Source of the DNA: Nocardioides sp. cx-173
GTDB lineage: Bacteria > Actinomycetota > Actinomycetes > Propionibacteriales > Nocardioidaceae
Reading direction: 5' to 3'
Assembly (NCBI RefSeq): GCF_021117365.1
Contig: NZ_CP088262.1
Span: forward strand, 4,032,501 to 4,096,500
Length of the DNA stretch: 64,000 nt
In this document: in pieces, positions 29,172 to 37,570 of the stretch
Layout of the letters: every line of letters begins with the position of its first letter
How positions within the stretch are numbered: the stretch's first letter is position 1
The notes under the pieces: generated by a model
What the model saw: the letters and a program-made list of their open reading frames with translations, nothing else
Told to the model about the DNA's origin: nothing
The model's database searches: none
Program-made: the position numbers and the translations under genes

Positions 29172-29660
29172 TCAGCTGGTCGCCGCAGTCGCGCTCCGGT
29201 CGGCGAGCTCGACGACCGTGCGCGGGAACGAGACGTTCGCCATCAGGCACTCGCGCTGGTGCATCAGCACGTCGAGCTTGCGGCGGGCGATCAGCCACTG
29301 GCCGTTCCGGTTCACCAGGCGGTCACGGAAGTGCACCCACGCACGGCTGATCTCGTCGGGCTCGCTCTCGTGGCACCACTGCACCGCCCCGTAGCAGGCG
29401 GCCCAGATCCCGTCGTCGTCGACGCCGACGACGTGGTTGCTCATCATGTGCAGCGTCCACGTGCACTCGTCGTGGAAGGGGATGAAGGACGAGAGCCAGT
29501 CCTCCATCCCGTGGTAGGACCGGGTGGGGTACGTCGCCCGGACGTCCGGCGTGAACAGGGTCGCGAAGTACCCCCAGTCGCGCGTGTCGATGGCCAGCGC
29601 GTAGGCACTCTGCAGCTGCGCGCCCACGACGGCGATCTCCGCGAGGTCGAGAGTGGTCAC
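29172..29660 (-). CDS. SnoaL-like NTF2-fold protein
   Basis: A 162-residue protein of the SnoaL-4 superfamily. It shows the usual opening (LQSAYALAIDTRDWGYFATLFTPDVRATYP) and beta-barrel strands ending FRDRLVNRNGQWLIARRKLDVLMHQ. The fold also occurs in the beta subunits of ring-hydroxylating dioxygenases, but no alpha subunit is nearby. It is the last gene behind the extradiol dioxygenase (52-base gap) on the same strand, so it probably acts on the same substrate as an isomerase, dehydratase or binding protein. Confidence 0.8.
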   Translation of the reverse strand: MTTLDLAEIAVVGAQLQSAYALAIDTRDWGYFATLFTPDVRATYPTRSYHGMEDWLSSFIPFHDECTWTLHMMSNHVVGVDDDGIWAACYGAVQWCHESEPDEISRAWVHFRDRLVNRNGQWLIARRKLDVLMHQRECLMANVSFPRTVVELADRSATAATS

Positions 29661-29712
29661 GAGCGACGTCCTTCCAGGTGCTACCGCGCCGGCCGGGTGT
29701 CGGCACGACGAG

Positions 29713-30582
29713 TCAGGCGGTCGGCGGCGGGGAGAACTTGTGTCCCCAGTACGCGCCGTCGGCGATCTCGTAGGTCGGCTTCTCGCCCGGGACCCGGAGG
29801 CCGGCCCAGCCGAACTCGACGGCGTACCTCTCCGGCGACCACACGTAGAAGGAGACCATCTGGTCGTTCGTGTGCTTGCCGAGGCTGTTCATCATCGGGA
29901 CGCCGAGCTTGTCCGCGCGGTCGAGCGCGAGGCCCACGTCGTCGAGGGTCGCCGCCTCGACCATGAGGTGCAGCAGCCGACCCGGGCCAGGAGCCGAGGT
30001 CACGCCCAGGGTGTGATGGCGCTCGTTGGGGCTCAGGAACCACACGGTGCCGCGCGGGCTGGTCATCGTGTTCCGCTCGAAGAACCCGAGCACGTCGGTG
30101 TAGAAGTCGTAGAGCGCCTCGCCGTCCTCCCCGGTGACGATCACGTGCCCCATGCCCATGTCGTCGGTGACGAAGGCGCTGACGGTGGGAAGCTGCACGC
30201 GATCCTTCGTCAGGATCGGGCCGTGGTACAGCTCGACCGCGTTCCCGCCCGGGTCGTCGAAGCGGACGAACCCGGTCACCCGGCGGTCCTCGCACTCCTC
30301 GGGAGTGCCGGCGGTGACCTTGATGCCGACCGCCTCGACCGCCTCGACGAGGCGCAGGAGCTCGCGCCGGTTGGTGACGTCGTAGCCCATCGCCGTCATC
30401 TTGTTCTCGGCGCCGGGGCTCACCACCAGCCGCGGCGGGTGGTAGTGGTCCATCCGGTAGCGCAGCGAGGCGTCACCCTCGGCAGCGGCGGGCATGAGGC
30501 CCAGGAAGTCACCGGCGAAGACCTTCCAGGCCTCCAGGTCGGTGGACTCCAGCCGCAGGTATCCCAGCGAGTGAACGGTCAT
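29713..30582 (-). CDS. Type I extradiol ring-cleavage dioxygenase (BphC/HsaC-like)
   Basis: A non-haem iron dioxygenase that opens a catechol-type ring beside the two hydroxyls (meta-cleavage). The 289-residue, two-domain VOC protein keeps the iron triad: His146 in MGMGHVIV, His205 in RLLHLMVEA and Glu256 in RYAVEFGWAG. These positions are close to the 146/210/260 pattern of biphenyl BphC. The signature HTNDQMVSFYVWSPERYAVE is intact. The ATG at 30582 has a strong GAGGAGG site. It lies between the C-C hydrolase and the SnoaL-like gene in one operon. The catecholic substrate may be aromatic or a secosteroid-like ring. Confidence 0.92.
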   Translation of the reverse strand: MTVHSLGYLRLESTDLEAWKVFAGDFLGLMPAAAEGDASLRYRMDHYHPPRLVVSPGAENKMTAMGYDVTNRRELLRLVEAVEAVGIKVTAGTPEECEDRRVTGFVRFDDPGGNAVELYHGPILTKDRVQLPTVSAFVTDDMGMGHVIVTGEDGEALYDFYTDVLGFFERNTMTSPRGTVWFLSPNERHHTLGVTSAPGPGRLLHLMVEAATLDDVGLALDRADKLGVPMMNSLGKHTNDQMVSFYVWSPERYAVEFGWAGLRVPGEKPTYEIADGAYWGHKFSPPPTA

Positions 30583-30685
30583 GTGCAACTTCCTCCTCGT
30601 AGGCCGGCAAACGGCTCGCAGCGCCTGGGGCAAGGCTGACGCATCGGGTCACGCACCTGAGGTCGTCGTACTGCCTAACGGGACG

Positions 30686-31543
30686 TCACTCGTGGTCGCG
30701 CAGCAGGAACGCCCGCACCACGTTCTCGAACTCGGCCTTGCGCTCGATCATCGCCCAGTGACCGCAGTCGGGGAACACATGGAGCTCGCAGCGTCGGACC
30801 AGCCGCATCGCGGCGAAGGCGCTGTCGAGCGGCGTCACCCGGTCGTCGCGACCGACCATGAGCAGGGTGGGCACCTGGATCCGCGTCAGCATGGCGATCT
30901 GGTCGGCGGCCGTACGGCCGCGGTCGCGCATCGCCAGGAGCGAGGCCCGGTTGTAGAGCTTCTTCAGGTCGTCGGCGGCGGCGGGATCGGTGGCCGACTC
31001 CCAGCGCATCTGCACGAACTCCTCGGTCAGGATGTCGGTGTCGTAGACCATCGACTCCATCCAGGCCATCAGGAGCTCACGCGTCGGTGCCTCGACGAAC
31101 TCGACGAGCCGCTTGATGCCCTCGGGCGGGGAGGGGTTCAACAGGGAGAGCCCGAGTCCGCCGATGGCCATCAGCCGGGTCACCCGCTCGGGGTGGTCCG
31201 CCGCGATCCGGCCGGCGACGGCGCCTCCCATCGAGTTGCCGAGGATCGGCATGGCGGGCAGTCCCAGCGCGTCCAGGAAGTCGAGGACGCCGCCGCCCGC
31301 CGTCGTCATGGGGTTCGCGTCGGGCGAGTAGCTCCTGCCGAAGCCGGGCAGGTCGACCGCGTACGTCGTGAAGTCGGCGGCCAAGGTCGGCAGGTTCCCC
31401 CGGTAGTTCGCCCACGCGCTCACCCCCGGACCGGAGCCGTGGAGCAGCAGCAGCGGCGGCCCGTCCCCGGCCACGTGGTAGTGCAGCTTGCCCTTCGGCG
31501 TGTCCACGAACCGGCTGGTGGACTCGAACGTCAGACCACTCAA
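30686..31543 (-). CDS. Meta-cleavage product C-C hydrolase (BphD/HsaD-like)
   Basis: An alpha/beta-hydrolase of 285 residues that splits the vinylogous keto acid made by the extradiol dioxygenase. The family signature HGSGPGVSAWANYRGNL is present. The triad is Ser104 (GNSMGG), Asp234 (GRDDRVTP) and His262 (DCGHWAMIE), near the BphD positions. The start is a TTG at 31543 with GGGGAGAG seven bases upstream. It leads a three-gene operon with the dioxygenase and the SnoaL-like protein, and is divergent from an amidohydrolase over a control region with a long inverted repeat. Confidence 0.92.
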   Translation of the reverse strand: MSGLTFESTSRFVDTPKGKLHYHVAGDGPPLLLLHGSGPGVSAWANYRGNLPTLAADFTTYAVDLPGFGRSYSPDANPMTTAGGGVLDFLDALGLPAMPILGNSMGGAVAGRIAADHPERVTRLMAIGGLGLSLLNPSPPEGIKRLVEFVEAPTRELLMAWMESMVYDTDILTEEFVQMRWESATDPAAADDLKKLYNRASLLAMRDRGRTAADQIAMLTRIQVPTLLMVGRDDRVTPLDSAFAAMRLVRRCELHVFPDCGHWAMIERKAEFENVVRAFLLRDHE

Positions 31544-31640
31544 CGTGCTCTCCCCTCGCTATGACGAAGCCCGCCGAAGCGGCTCGCGAGCGGACCGTCG
31601 GATCATGGCTCGGGCGCCGGCCGGCAGCAAGGGCGCGATC

Positions 31641-31701
31641 CCGTTCATCGGGACGTCGCAGCGCTCCGGAAACGGCTCGTTTCGCTCATCCCGATGAACG
31701 G
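31641..31701. promoter_or_regulatory. Long-spaced 13-base inverted repeat between divergent catabolic genes
   Basis: CCGTTCATCGGGA at 31641-31653 is the exact reverse complement of TCCCGATGAACGG at 31689-31701, with 35 bases between. The intergenic region (31544-31803) separates the C-C hydrolase operon from the amidohydrolase gene and holds no other gene. Two inverted protein-binding sites with 48 bases between centres are more likely than a hairpin, because of the wide spacing. Confidence 0.5.
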
Positions 31702-31803
31702 CACGAGCGCGGTGACACGCCCCGGTTGTCGACCTACTCTGCACGAGTCCCTGGGCCGCAAGGCACGGGTCTGCACCCATGAGAACGAGGACGGTGATCG
31801 GCA

Positions 31804-33075
31804 ATGACCGACAACAAGGACGCCGGCGAGCGGCTGGTAGTGATCTCGTCAGACTGTCACGCCGGAGCATCGCTGTACGGCTACAAGGAGTACCTCCCCA
31901 AGCACTGGCAGGTGGACTTCGACGCGTGGGCCGCCACCTTCGGCGACCCGTGGGTCGAGCACGAGGAGCGCGACATCAGCTACGGCGTCGCCGCCATGGA
32001 GTCCCAGATCGGCTGCGACTCCGCCTACCGGCAGAAGATCATCGAGGGCGACGGCATCGTCGGCGAGGTCATCTTCCCGAACTCGGCACCGCCGTACTTC
32101 CCCAGTGGGGTGCTCAGCGTCTCCGTGCCCCACACGATGCCCGAGTACGAGCGCCGCATGGCGGGCCTGCGCGCCCACAACACCTGGCTGGCCGAGTTCT
32201 GCAACGACGTGCCGGGACGCCGGATCGGCGTGGCGCAGATCTTCTTGAACAACATCGACGACACGCTGGACGAGGTGAAGCGGATCGTCGAGCTCGGCCT
32301 GAACTCGATCCTCCTTCCGTCGGAGACGCCGGGCGGTCTGGTCCCCCTCTACCCGCCGCGGCTCGAGCCGCTGTGGGAGCTGTGCGCGGACCTCGGCGTC
32401 GTCGTCCACAAGCACGGCAACTTCGCCGGCGACCCCAACACCCCGGAGTTCGGGGACGCCGCCGGCATCATCGGCAGCATCGAGGGCATGACCTGGAACC
32501 GTCGCGGCCTGGCCCACATGGTCATGTCCGGCGTGTTCGAGCGGCACCCGAACCTGAAGATGGCGTACACCGAGACGGGTGCCGACTGGGTCCCCGCCTA
32601 CGTCGCCGGCATGGACGGGCACTACCGCGCCGCGTTGGTCCCGAACAGCCCGGCCGAGTTCTTCGGAGGCCCGGCCGTCAGGAACCTCCCGAAGCTTCCG
32701 AGCGAGTACTTCAAGACCAACGTCTGGATCGGCGCCTCGTTCATGACGCCGAGCGAGGGTGCGCACCGCTACGACATCGGCGTCGACCGGATCATGTGGG
32801 GCTCGGACCTGCCGCACTCCGAGGGCACCTACCCGCACACGCTCAAGGCGCTGCGGGCAGTCTTCGGCGGCCTCCCGCTCGAGGAGACCAAGGCGATGAT
32901 CGCGGGGAACGCCTCGGAGCTCTACGGATTCGACCTCGACCTGCTGCAAAAGGCCGCGGACGTCGTGGGCCCGCTCGCCAGCGAGGTCGCGACGCCGCTC
33001 GCGGACGACGAGTGGCCGAGGGTCCCCGAGGAGTCCACGTGCCCGACGTTCTTCAACCAGCCGGTGCGCGCCTGA
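31804..33075 (+). CDS. Amidohydrolase-2 family enzyme (ACMSD/decarboxylase-like)
   Basis: A 423-residue TIM-barrel metal enzyme of PF04909. The metal motif is DCHAG near residue 17, with VVHKHGNFAGD in mid-barrel and MWGSDLPHSEGTYPHT near the end, which supplies the conserved Asp. Members include aminocarboxymuconate-semialdehyde decarboxylase and non-oxidative aromatic decarboxylases, as well as C-C hydrolases. It is divergent from the extradiol dioxygenase operon and ends at a strong hairpin, so it forms its own unit. Decarboxylation or hydrolysis of a ring-derived acid is the best guess. Confidence 0.85.
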   Translation: MTDNKDAGERLVVISSDCHAGASLYGYKEYLPKHWQVDFDAWAATFGDPWVEHEERDISYGVAAMESQIGCDSAYRQKIIEGDGIVGEVIFPNSAPPYFPSGVLSVSVPHTMPEYERRMAGLRAHNTWLAEFCNDVPGRRIGVAQIFLNNIDDTLDEVKRIVELGLNSILLPSETPGGLVPLYPPRLEPLWELCADLGVVVHKHGNFAGDPNTPEFGDAAGIIGSIEGMTWNRRGLAHMVMSGVFERHPNLKMAYTETGADWVPAYVAGMDGHYRAALVPNSPAEFFGGPAVRNLPKLPSEYFKTNVWIGASFMTPSEGAHRYDIGVDRIMWGSDLPHSEGTYPHTLKALRAVFGGLPLEETKAMIAGNASELYGFDLDLLQKAADVVGPLASEVATPLADDEWPRVPEESTCPTFFNQPVRA

Positions 33076-33097
33076 GCGCAGGCACACCCACCGCCCT

Positions 33098-33130
33098 GAC
33101 GAGGCCGGCCCGGTTCGGGCCGGCCTCGTC
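33098..33130 (+). terminator. Hairpin terminator after the amidohydrolase
   Basis: A perfect 15-base stem (GACGAGGCCGGCCCG with CGGGCCGGCCTCGTC) and a 3-base loop begins 22 bases after the amidohydrolase stop. There is no U-tract, as is usual in high-GC actinobacteria. Confidence 0.78.
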
Positions 33131-33174
33131 GGGTCGGTGCCGCTCGGCGCCACCCATCACGTGAAGGAGCGAGC

Positions 33175-34464
33175 ATGACGACGGCCGACGACACGAACCG
33201 CGTTGCCGGACCCGGTGCGACGATCGCTCCGCTGACCGGCATTCGAGTCTTGGAGCTCGGCAACTACATCGCCGCCCCCACCGCCGGGCGCATGCTGGCC
33301 GACTTCGGCGCCGAGGTGATCAAGGTCGAGCGGCCGCGCACGGGCGACGAGGTGCGCAACTGGCGCCTGTATGCCGGCACCACGTCGTTGCTGTTCCGCA
33401 CGATCAACCGGAACAAGAAGTCCATCGTCCTCGACCTGCGGACCGACGCCGGCCGCGACGTCGTCCGCCAGCTGGTGGAGCACTGCGACGTGGTGCTGGA
33501 GAACTTCCGTCCCGGCACGCTCGAGAAGTGGGGCCTGGGTCCCGACGCGCTGAAGGCGATCAACCCGGAGCTGATCCTCACGCGCATCTCGGCCTTCGGC
33601 CAGACCGGGCCGATGGCCGCCCAGCCGGGCTTCGCCGCCGTCGCCGAGGCGCACGGCGGGCTGCGGGCCCTGGTCGGCGAGCCGGACCGGCCACCCGCGC
33701 GCGTCGGGGTCTCGATCGCCGACACGATCGCCGGCCTCCAGGCCGGGTTCGGCACCGTGATGGCGCTCTACGCCCGCGAGACGCGGCGCCGCGACGGCCT
33801 GGATCCGCGCGACACCGGCAATGACTTCAGCATCATCGACGTCGCGCTCAACGAGTCGGTCCTCTCCGTCACCGAGTCGCTGGTGCCCGACTACCTCGCC
33901 TACCAGGTCGAGCGTCAGCGCACCGGCGGGCGGATGGAGGGCATCGCCCCGTCCAACGCCTACGCCTGCAAGGACGGCTCCAGCGTCGTCATCGCGGGCA
34001 ACGGTGACGCGATCTTCCGCCGGTTCATGACCGCGATCGGACGCCCGGACCTCCTCGCCGACCCGGGACTGGCCACCAACGCCGGCCGCTGGGAGTCGCG
34101 CGACGAGCTCGACGCCGCCATCGAGGCCTGGACCAGCACCTGCACCCGCGACGAGGTCCTCGCCGTCCTCACCGAGGCGGACGTTCCCGCCGGTGCGATC
34201 AACACGGCGGCGGACATCTGCATCGACGAGCAGCTGCTCGCGCGCAACATGATCCAGTCCCTCGCCGTCGACGCGACCGGCGACGGTGTCGAGCAGCAGA
34301 TCGGGTTCCCCGGCATCGTTCCGGTGTACGGGGGCGTCTCACTGCCGATCGGTTCGCTCGGCCCAGACCTGGGTGCGCACACCGACGAGGTCCTTCGTGG
34401 TCTGCTGGGCCTGGAGCAGGACCTCATCGACGCGGCGACCGACTCCGCTCTGGAGCCTCGATGA
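33175..34464 (+). CDS. Family III CoA-transferase (CaiB/BaiF), canonical order
   Basis: A 429-residue CoA-transferase. It begins LTGIRVLELGNYIAAPTAG and GAEVIKVERP at the N terminus, unlike the permuted relative at 25551. Other family segments are SIVLDLRTDAGRD and ENFRPGTLEKWGLGPDAL. At the usual acyl-aspartate position (often PGYD) it reads PGFAAVAEAHGGL, so the Asp is replaced by Ala; some related subfamilies also differ here. It overlaps the HMG-CoA-lyase-like gene by 4 bases (ATGA). Together they suggest CoA activation of a branched hydroxy-dicarboxylic acid followed by cleavage. Confidence 0.88.
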   Translation: MTTADDTNRVAGPGATIAPLTGIRVLELGNYIAAPTAGRMLADFGAEVIKVERPRTGDEVRNWRLYAGTTSLLFRTINRNKKSIVLDLRTDAGRDVVRQLVEHCDVVLENFRPGTLEKWGLGPDALKAINPELILTRISAFGQTGPMAAQPGFAAVAEAHGGLRALVGEPDRPPARVGVSIADTIAGLQAGFGTVMALYARETRRRDGLDPRDTGNDFSIIDVALNESVLSVTESLVPDYLAYQVERQRTGGRMEGIAPSNAYACKDGSSVVIAGNGDAIFRRFMTAIGRPDLLADPGLATNAGRWESRDELDAAIEAWTSTCTRDEVLAVLTEADVPAGAINTAADICIDEQLLARNMIQSLAVDATGDGVEQQIGFPGIVPVYGGVSLPIGSLGPDLGAHTDEVLRGLLGLEQDLIDAATDSALEPR

Positions 34465-35402
34465 GCGCCACGGCGCGTCCGCCGCTGGAGATCCGGGACG
34501 TCACGCTGCGCGACGGGCTGCAGCTCACCGGCAAGCCGCTCTCCGTGGAGCGCAAGGTCGAGATCGTCCGCGCCCTGATCGGCGCCGGCGTCACCTCGCT
34601 GGAGATCGGCTCCATGGCGCGACCGGACCTGGTGCCCTCCATGGGCAACACCACCGAGCTGGTCGAGCGCCTCGAGCCGGACGAGCTCGAGCGCTGCTGG
34701 CTGTGGGTGGCCACCCCGGGGCACGTGAAGCGCGCGTTGCAGGCCGGCGCGCACCACCTCCAGTTCTGCCTGTCGGCGTCGTCGTCGCACAACCGCGCCA
34801 ACCTGGGCCGCGACACCGACACGAGCCTCGCCACCATGCCGGAGGCCATCGACCTGACTCTGTCCGCCGGAGGGCGGATCCAGCTCTGCATCGCCACCGC
34901 CTTCACGTGTCCGTTCGAGGGCAGCGTCTCGCCCGACCTGGTCCTGGCGATCGCCAACGACCCGCGCACCAGGGGCGCCGAGGACATCGTCATCTGCGAC
35001 ACGCTCGGCCAGGCCTTCCCCGACCAGGTCGCCAGCCTCATCCGCCGGGTGCGAGACGAGTCCCCCGAGCGGAGGATCCTCTTCCACGGCCACGACACCT
35101 GGGGCCAGGGGCTGGCCAACAGCCTGGCCGCCTACCAGGCGGGGGCCGCGATGGTCGATGCGTCGCTGGGCGGCCTGGGCGGGTGCCCCTTCGCGCCCGG
35201 CGCCAGCGGGAACGCGGCGACGGAGGACCTCCTGTTCGCCACGCGCCCGGACTGGCTCACCCCGACCACGTTCCACACCCTCGTCGACCTGGGCCAGGGG
35301 ATCCTGCACGAGCTCGACGAGCCGAACCGCTCCCGCGCGGTGCAGGGCGCTCTGGCCGGCGCCGCGGCGTTCCCCTGGTCGAGGAGCACCCTCCCGGCCT
35401 GA
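34461..35402 (+). CDS. HMG-CoA lyase family enzyme
   Basis: A DRE-TIM metallolyase of 313 residues that cleaves a 3-hydroxy-acyl-CoA into a keto acid and an acyl-CoA. The metal and substrate motif is IRDVTLRDGLQL at the N terminus. The catalytic-cysteine loop is LGGLGGCPFAPGASGNAATED, shown here in part as GGLGGCPFAPGASG (about residues 233-247). LFHGHDTWGQGLAN supplies the metal histidines. All signature residues of hydroxymethylglutaryl-CoA lyase are present. The exact substrate may be HMG-CoA or a ring-derived analogue made by the coupled CoA-transferase. Confidence 0.88.
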   Translation: MSATARPPLEIRDVTLRDGLQLTGKPLSVERKVEIVRALIGAGVTSLEIGSMARPDLVPSMGNTTELVERLEPDELERCWLWVATPGHVKRALQAGAHHLQFCLSASSSHNRANLGRDTDTSLATMPEAIDLTLSAGGRIQLCIATAFTCPFEGSVSPDLVLAIANDPRTRGAEDIVICDTLGQAFPDQVASLIRRVRDESPERRILFHGHDTWGQGLANSLAAYQAGAAMVDASLGGLGGCPFAPGASGNAATEDLLFATRPDWLTPTTFHTLVDLGQGILHELDEPNRSRAVQGALAGAAAFPWSRSTLPA

Positions 35403-35417
35403 GCAGGCTGAAGCTCC

Positions 35418-35465
35418 GACGACGAAGGCCGCTGCGACTCCGGGAGTCGCAGCGGCCTCGTCGTG
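35418..35465. terminator. Bidirectional hairpin terminator
   Basis: A 14-base perfect stem (35427-35440 with 35444-35457) with a CGG loop is extended outward by ACGACGA/TCGTCGT pairing past one bulged A. It lies between convergent genes: the lyase ends at 35402 and the second amidohydrolase ends at 35479. It can serve both. Confidence 0.78.
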
Positions 35466-35478
35466 GGTCGAGGGGGTC

Positions 35479-36747
35479 TCAGACCCCCGCGGCGAGCTTG
35501 GCCTCGTAGCGGGCCCGGTAGACCGCCTTGGGGGTGGTGCTGACGTCCACGTCGAGCGCCCGGGCGCGCAGCGCGCCGACGGTGGCGTCCTCCCGCTTGC
35601 CGTGCTTGAACGGGTCCCAGTTGAAGAAGCGGCACGAGTTCTCGAAGGTGATCTTGTTGATCTCCTCGTCCGTGCAGCCGGCGCCGGTCAGCTGCTCGAA
35701 CAGCATCTCCGGCGAGCGCGGCCAGGTCGAGTCGGTGTGCGGGTAGTCGCACTCCCACGCGATGTTGTCGATGCCGATGCGGTCGCGCACCCGCAGCGCT
35801 GTCTTGTCGCCGATGAAGCAGGCGAGCATGTTCTTCTGGAACACCTCGGTCGGGCTCATGCCGACGCCGGAGACGTCGGTCTGCGTCCAGACGTGCTGCT
35901 GGACGACGTTGTCGGCACGGTCGAGGTAGCCGGCGATCCAGCCGATGCCACCCTCGGAGAGTGCGACCTTGAGGTCGGGGAAGCGCTTGAAGACGCCCTG
36001 GCTGAGCAGGTCGTTGGCGACGACCGCGGTGACCTGGGGACCCATGATGATCATGCGTCCCTCGTCCATGCCGTCGGGGTTGGGGATCATCCGGATCGCC
36101 AGGCCGATGTGCAGACACATCGTCATGTCGGTGTCGACGGCGGCCTTGAAGATCGGGGCCCAGTAGTCGGACTGGAAGCTCGGCAGGTCCAGGAGGTAGG
36201 GCGTCTCGGGGATGGTGAAGGCGGTGCAGCCCCTCTTCGCCATCCGGTAGATCTCCGCAGCCGCCTTGTCGGGGCTGTAGAACGGCAGGATCGACAGCGG
36301 GATGAAGCGGTCGGGGTGCTGGCCGCACCACTCGTCGAGGTGCCAGTCGTTGTAGGCCGACACGGTGGCCGCCACGAGGTCCTGGTCCTTCGCGCGTGCG
36401 AGGTAGCTGCCGCTGAACCCGGCCATCGTCGGGAAGTTCATCGAGGCGTAGACCCCGTTGGCGTTCATGTCGCGGATGCGCTCGTCGAGGTCGTAGCAGC
36501 CGGGGCGCATCTCGGCGTGGCCCACGGGGTCGATGCCCCACTCCTCGAGCGGCCAGGAGGCCGTCGCGCCGATGCCCACCGGCCCGGCGGAGTTGCCTTG
36601 GAAGACCCACTGGTCCGCGCCGTCGGCGGTCGTGGCGAACTGTGGGGCGTCGTCCTTGTACTTCGCCGGCATCCGGCCGTTGAAGAGGTCGGGCGGCTCG
36701 ATGATGTGGTCATCGATGCTGACCAGGATCATGTCTTCCAGTTCCAT
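35479..36747 (-). CDS. Amidohydrolase-2 family enzyme, second copy
   Basis: A 422-residue PF04909 metal enzyme, only distantly similar to the one at 31804. It carries VSIDDHIIEPPDLF (metal D-x-H and the EPP motif of this subfamily), LHIGLAIRMIP in mid-barrel, and WECDYPHTDSTWPRSPE with the conserved Asp. Proteins of this type are common in actinobacterial aromatic and terpenoid loci and are often annotated only as amidohydrolase. I chose the ATG at 36747, with AGAGG seven bases upstream; a GTG one codon earlier is possible. It is divergent from the DoxX operon. Confidence 0.85.
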   Translation of the reverse strand: MELEDMILVSIDDHIIEPPDLFNGRMPAKYKDDAPQFATTADGADQWVFQGNSAGPVGIGATASWPLEEWGIDPVGHAEMRPGCYDLDERIRDMNANGVYASMNFPTMAGFSGSYLARAKDQDLVAATVSAYNDWHLDEWCGQHPDRFIPLSILPFYSPDKAAAEIYRMAKRGCTAFTIPETPYLLDLPSFQSDYWAPIFKAAVDTDMTMCLHIGLAIRMIPNPDGMDEGRMIIMGPQVTAVVANDLLSQGVFKRFPDLKVALSEGGIGWIAGYLDRADNVVQQHVWTQTDVSGVGMSPTEVFQKNMLACFIGDKTALRVRDRIGIDNIAWECDYPHTDSTWPRSPEMLFEQLTGAGCTDEEINKITFENSCRFFNWDPFKHGKREDATVGALRARALDVDVSTTPKAVYRARYEAKLAAGV

Positions 36748-36784
36748 CACAGAGCCTCTTTCTTCTTTTTCCGACCGGCGTTGT

Positions 36785-36801
36785 CGCTAAATAGGTGAAC
36801 T
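36785..36801. promoter_or_regulatory. Weak island operator, site C (amidohydrolase/DoxX intergenic)
   Basis: CGCTAAAT-A-GGTGAACT matches the inferred element at 9 of 17 positions; it also matches site A (GCTAAAT) and site B (ACTGTT, six bases on) at the same spacing. It lies 38 bases upstream of the amidohydrolase start. The remaining intergenic DNA up to 37015 shows no other gene. On its own it would not be convincing. Confidence 0.3.
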
Positions 36802-37015
36802 GTTGGGATCCTACGACCGGGTCCGGGGCAGGTCAACCGATCTCGCGGGCGCGTGGGCGTCCACGGGCAGGAGTACCCCGGCGCAGCGTCGTCGCCTCCG
36901 CGATGTCCCGCTGATCGGGCCGGGCGCCCCCCGTCCACCCCGCGCGATGCCTAGCATCCGCACCTCGGGGCTCACGCCCGCTCCGAGCCTCGACGACGGG
37001 AAGCAGCCGCTCACG

Positions 37016-37570
37016 ATGAACAACTACTGGGACGACCCGAACTTCCTGGACTACTACGACGCCGGCCTGATGATCCTCCGGACCGCGCTGGGCGCGATGC
37101 TCGTCTACCACGGGGTCAACAAGGCGAGGTCGTGGTCGGGCACCGCGGAGTGGTTCTCGAACCTCGGGCTGCACCCGGGCTGGCTCCACGCCCGCCTGGC
37201 CGTCGTCACCGAGATCGGCTGCGCCCTCCTCCTGATCGCCGGCTTCCTCACCCCGCTGGCGTGCGCGGGATGGGTCGCGCTGATGACGAGTGCCGCGATC
37301 ACCGACCACCGGGGCAAGGGCTTCTTCGTCTTCAAGGGCGGCTGGGAGTACGTCGGCATCCTGGGCGTCGTGGCTGCCGTGATCGCGCTGATCGGCCCGG
37401 GTTCCTGGTCGATCGACGGCGCCCTGGAGTGGAGCCTCTACGGCTGGAGCTGGTTCGGTGTCGCGATCGTGCTGGGCGTCGTGGCCGGGGTCGGCCTGGT
37501 CCTCGGCTCCAAGCGGATCTTCCCCGCCGAGCCGGCAGGGGCGACCCGATCGACAGGAGACAGCGCGTGA
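37016..37570 (+). CDS. DoxX-family membrane protein
   Basis: A 184-residue protein with four or five membrane helices: AGLMILRTALGAMLVYHGVNK (the DoxX start), ARLAVVTEIGCALLLIAGFL, a central segment with TDHRGKGFFVFKGGWEYVG (the typical GGWE motif), and two more helices. DoxX proteins are accessory membrane subunits linked to quinone or thiol redox reactions. The ATG at 37016 begins a natural reading; a longer frame upstream runs through the promoter. It overlaps the ferredoxin reductase by 4 bases (GTGA). Confidence 0.86.
   Translation: MNNYWDDPNFLDYYDAGLMILRTALGAMLVYHGVNKARSWSGTAEWFSNLGLHPGWLHARLAVVTEIGCALLLIAGFLTPLACAGWVALMTSAAITDHRGKGFFVFKGGWEYVGILGVVAAVIALIGPGSWSIDGALEWSLYGWSWFGVAIVLGVVAGVGLVLGSKRIFPAEPAGATRSTGDSA

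Noticed and set aside
29172..29660. The SnoaL-like protein as a ring-hydroxylating dioxygenase beta subunit
   Set aside because: No Rieske alpha subunit lies nearby and the length and motifs fit stand-alone SnoaL-type proteins.
36785..36801. A KstR-like site in GTGAACTGTT
   Set aside because: AAC and GTT are separated by one base rather than two, so it fails the TNNAACNNGTTNNA spacing.
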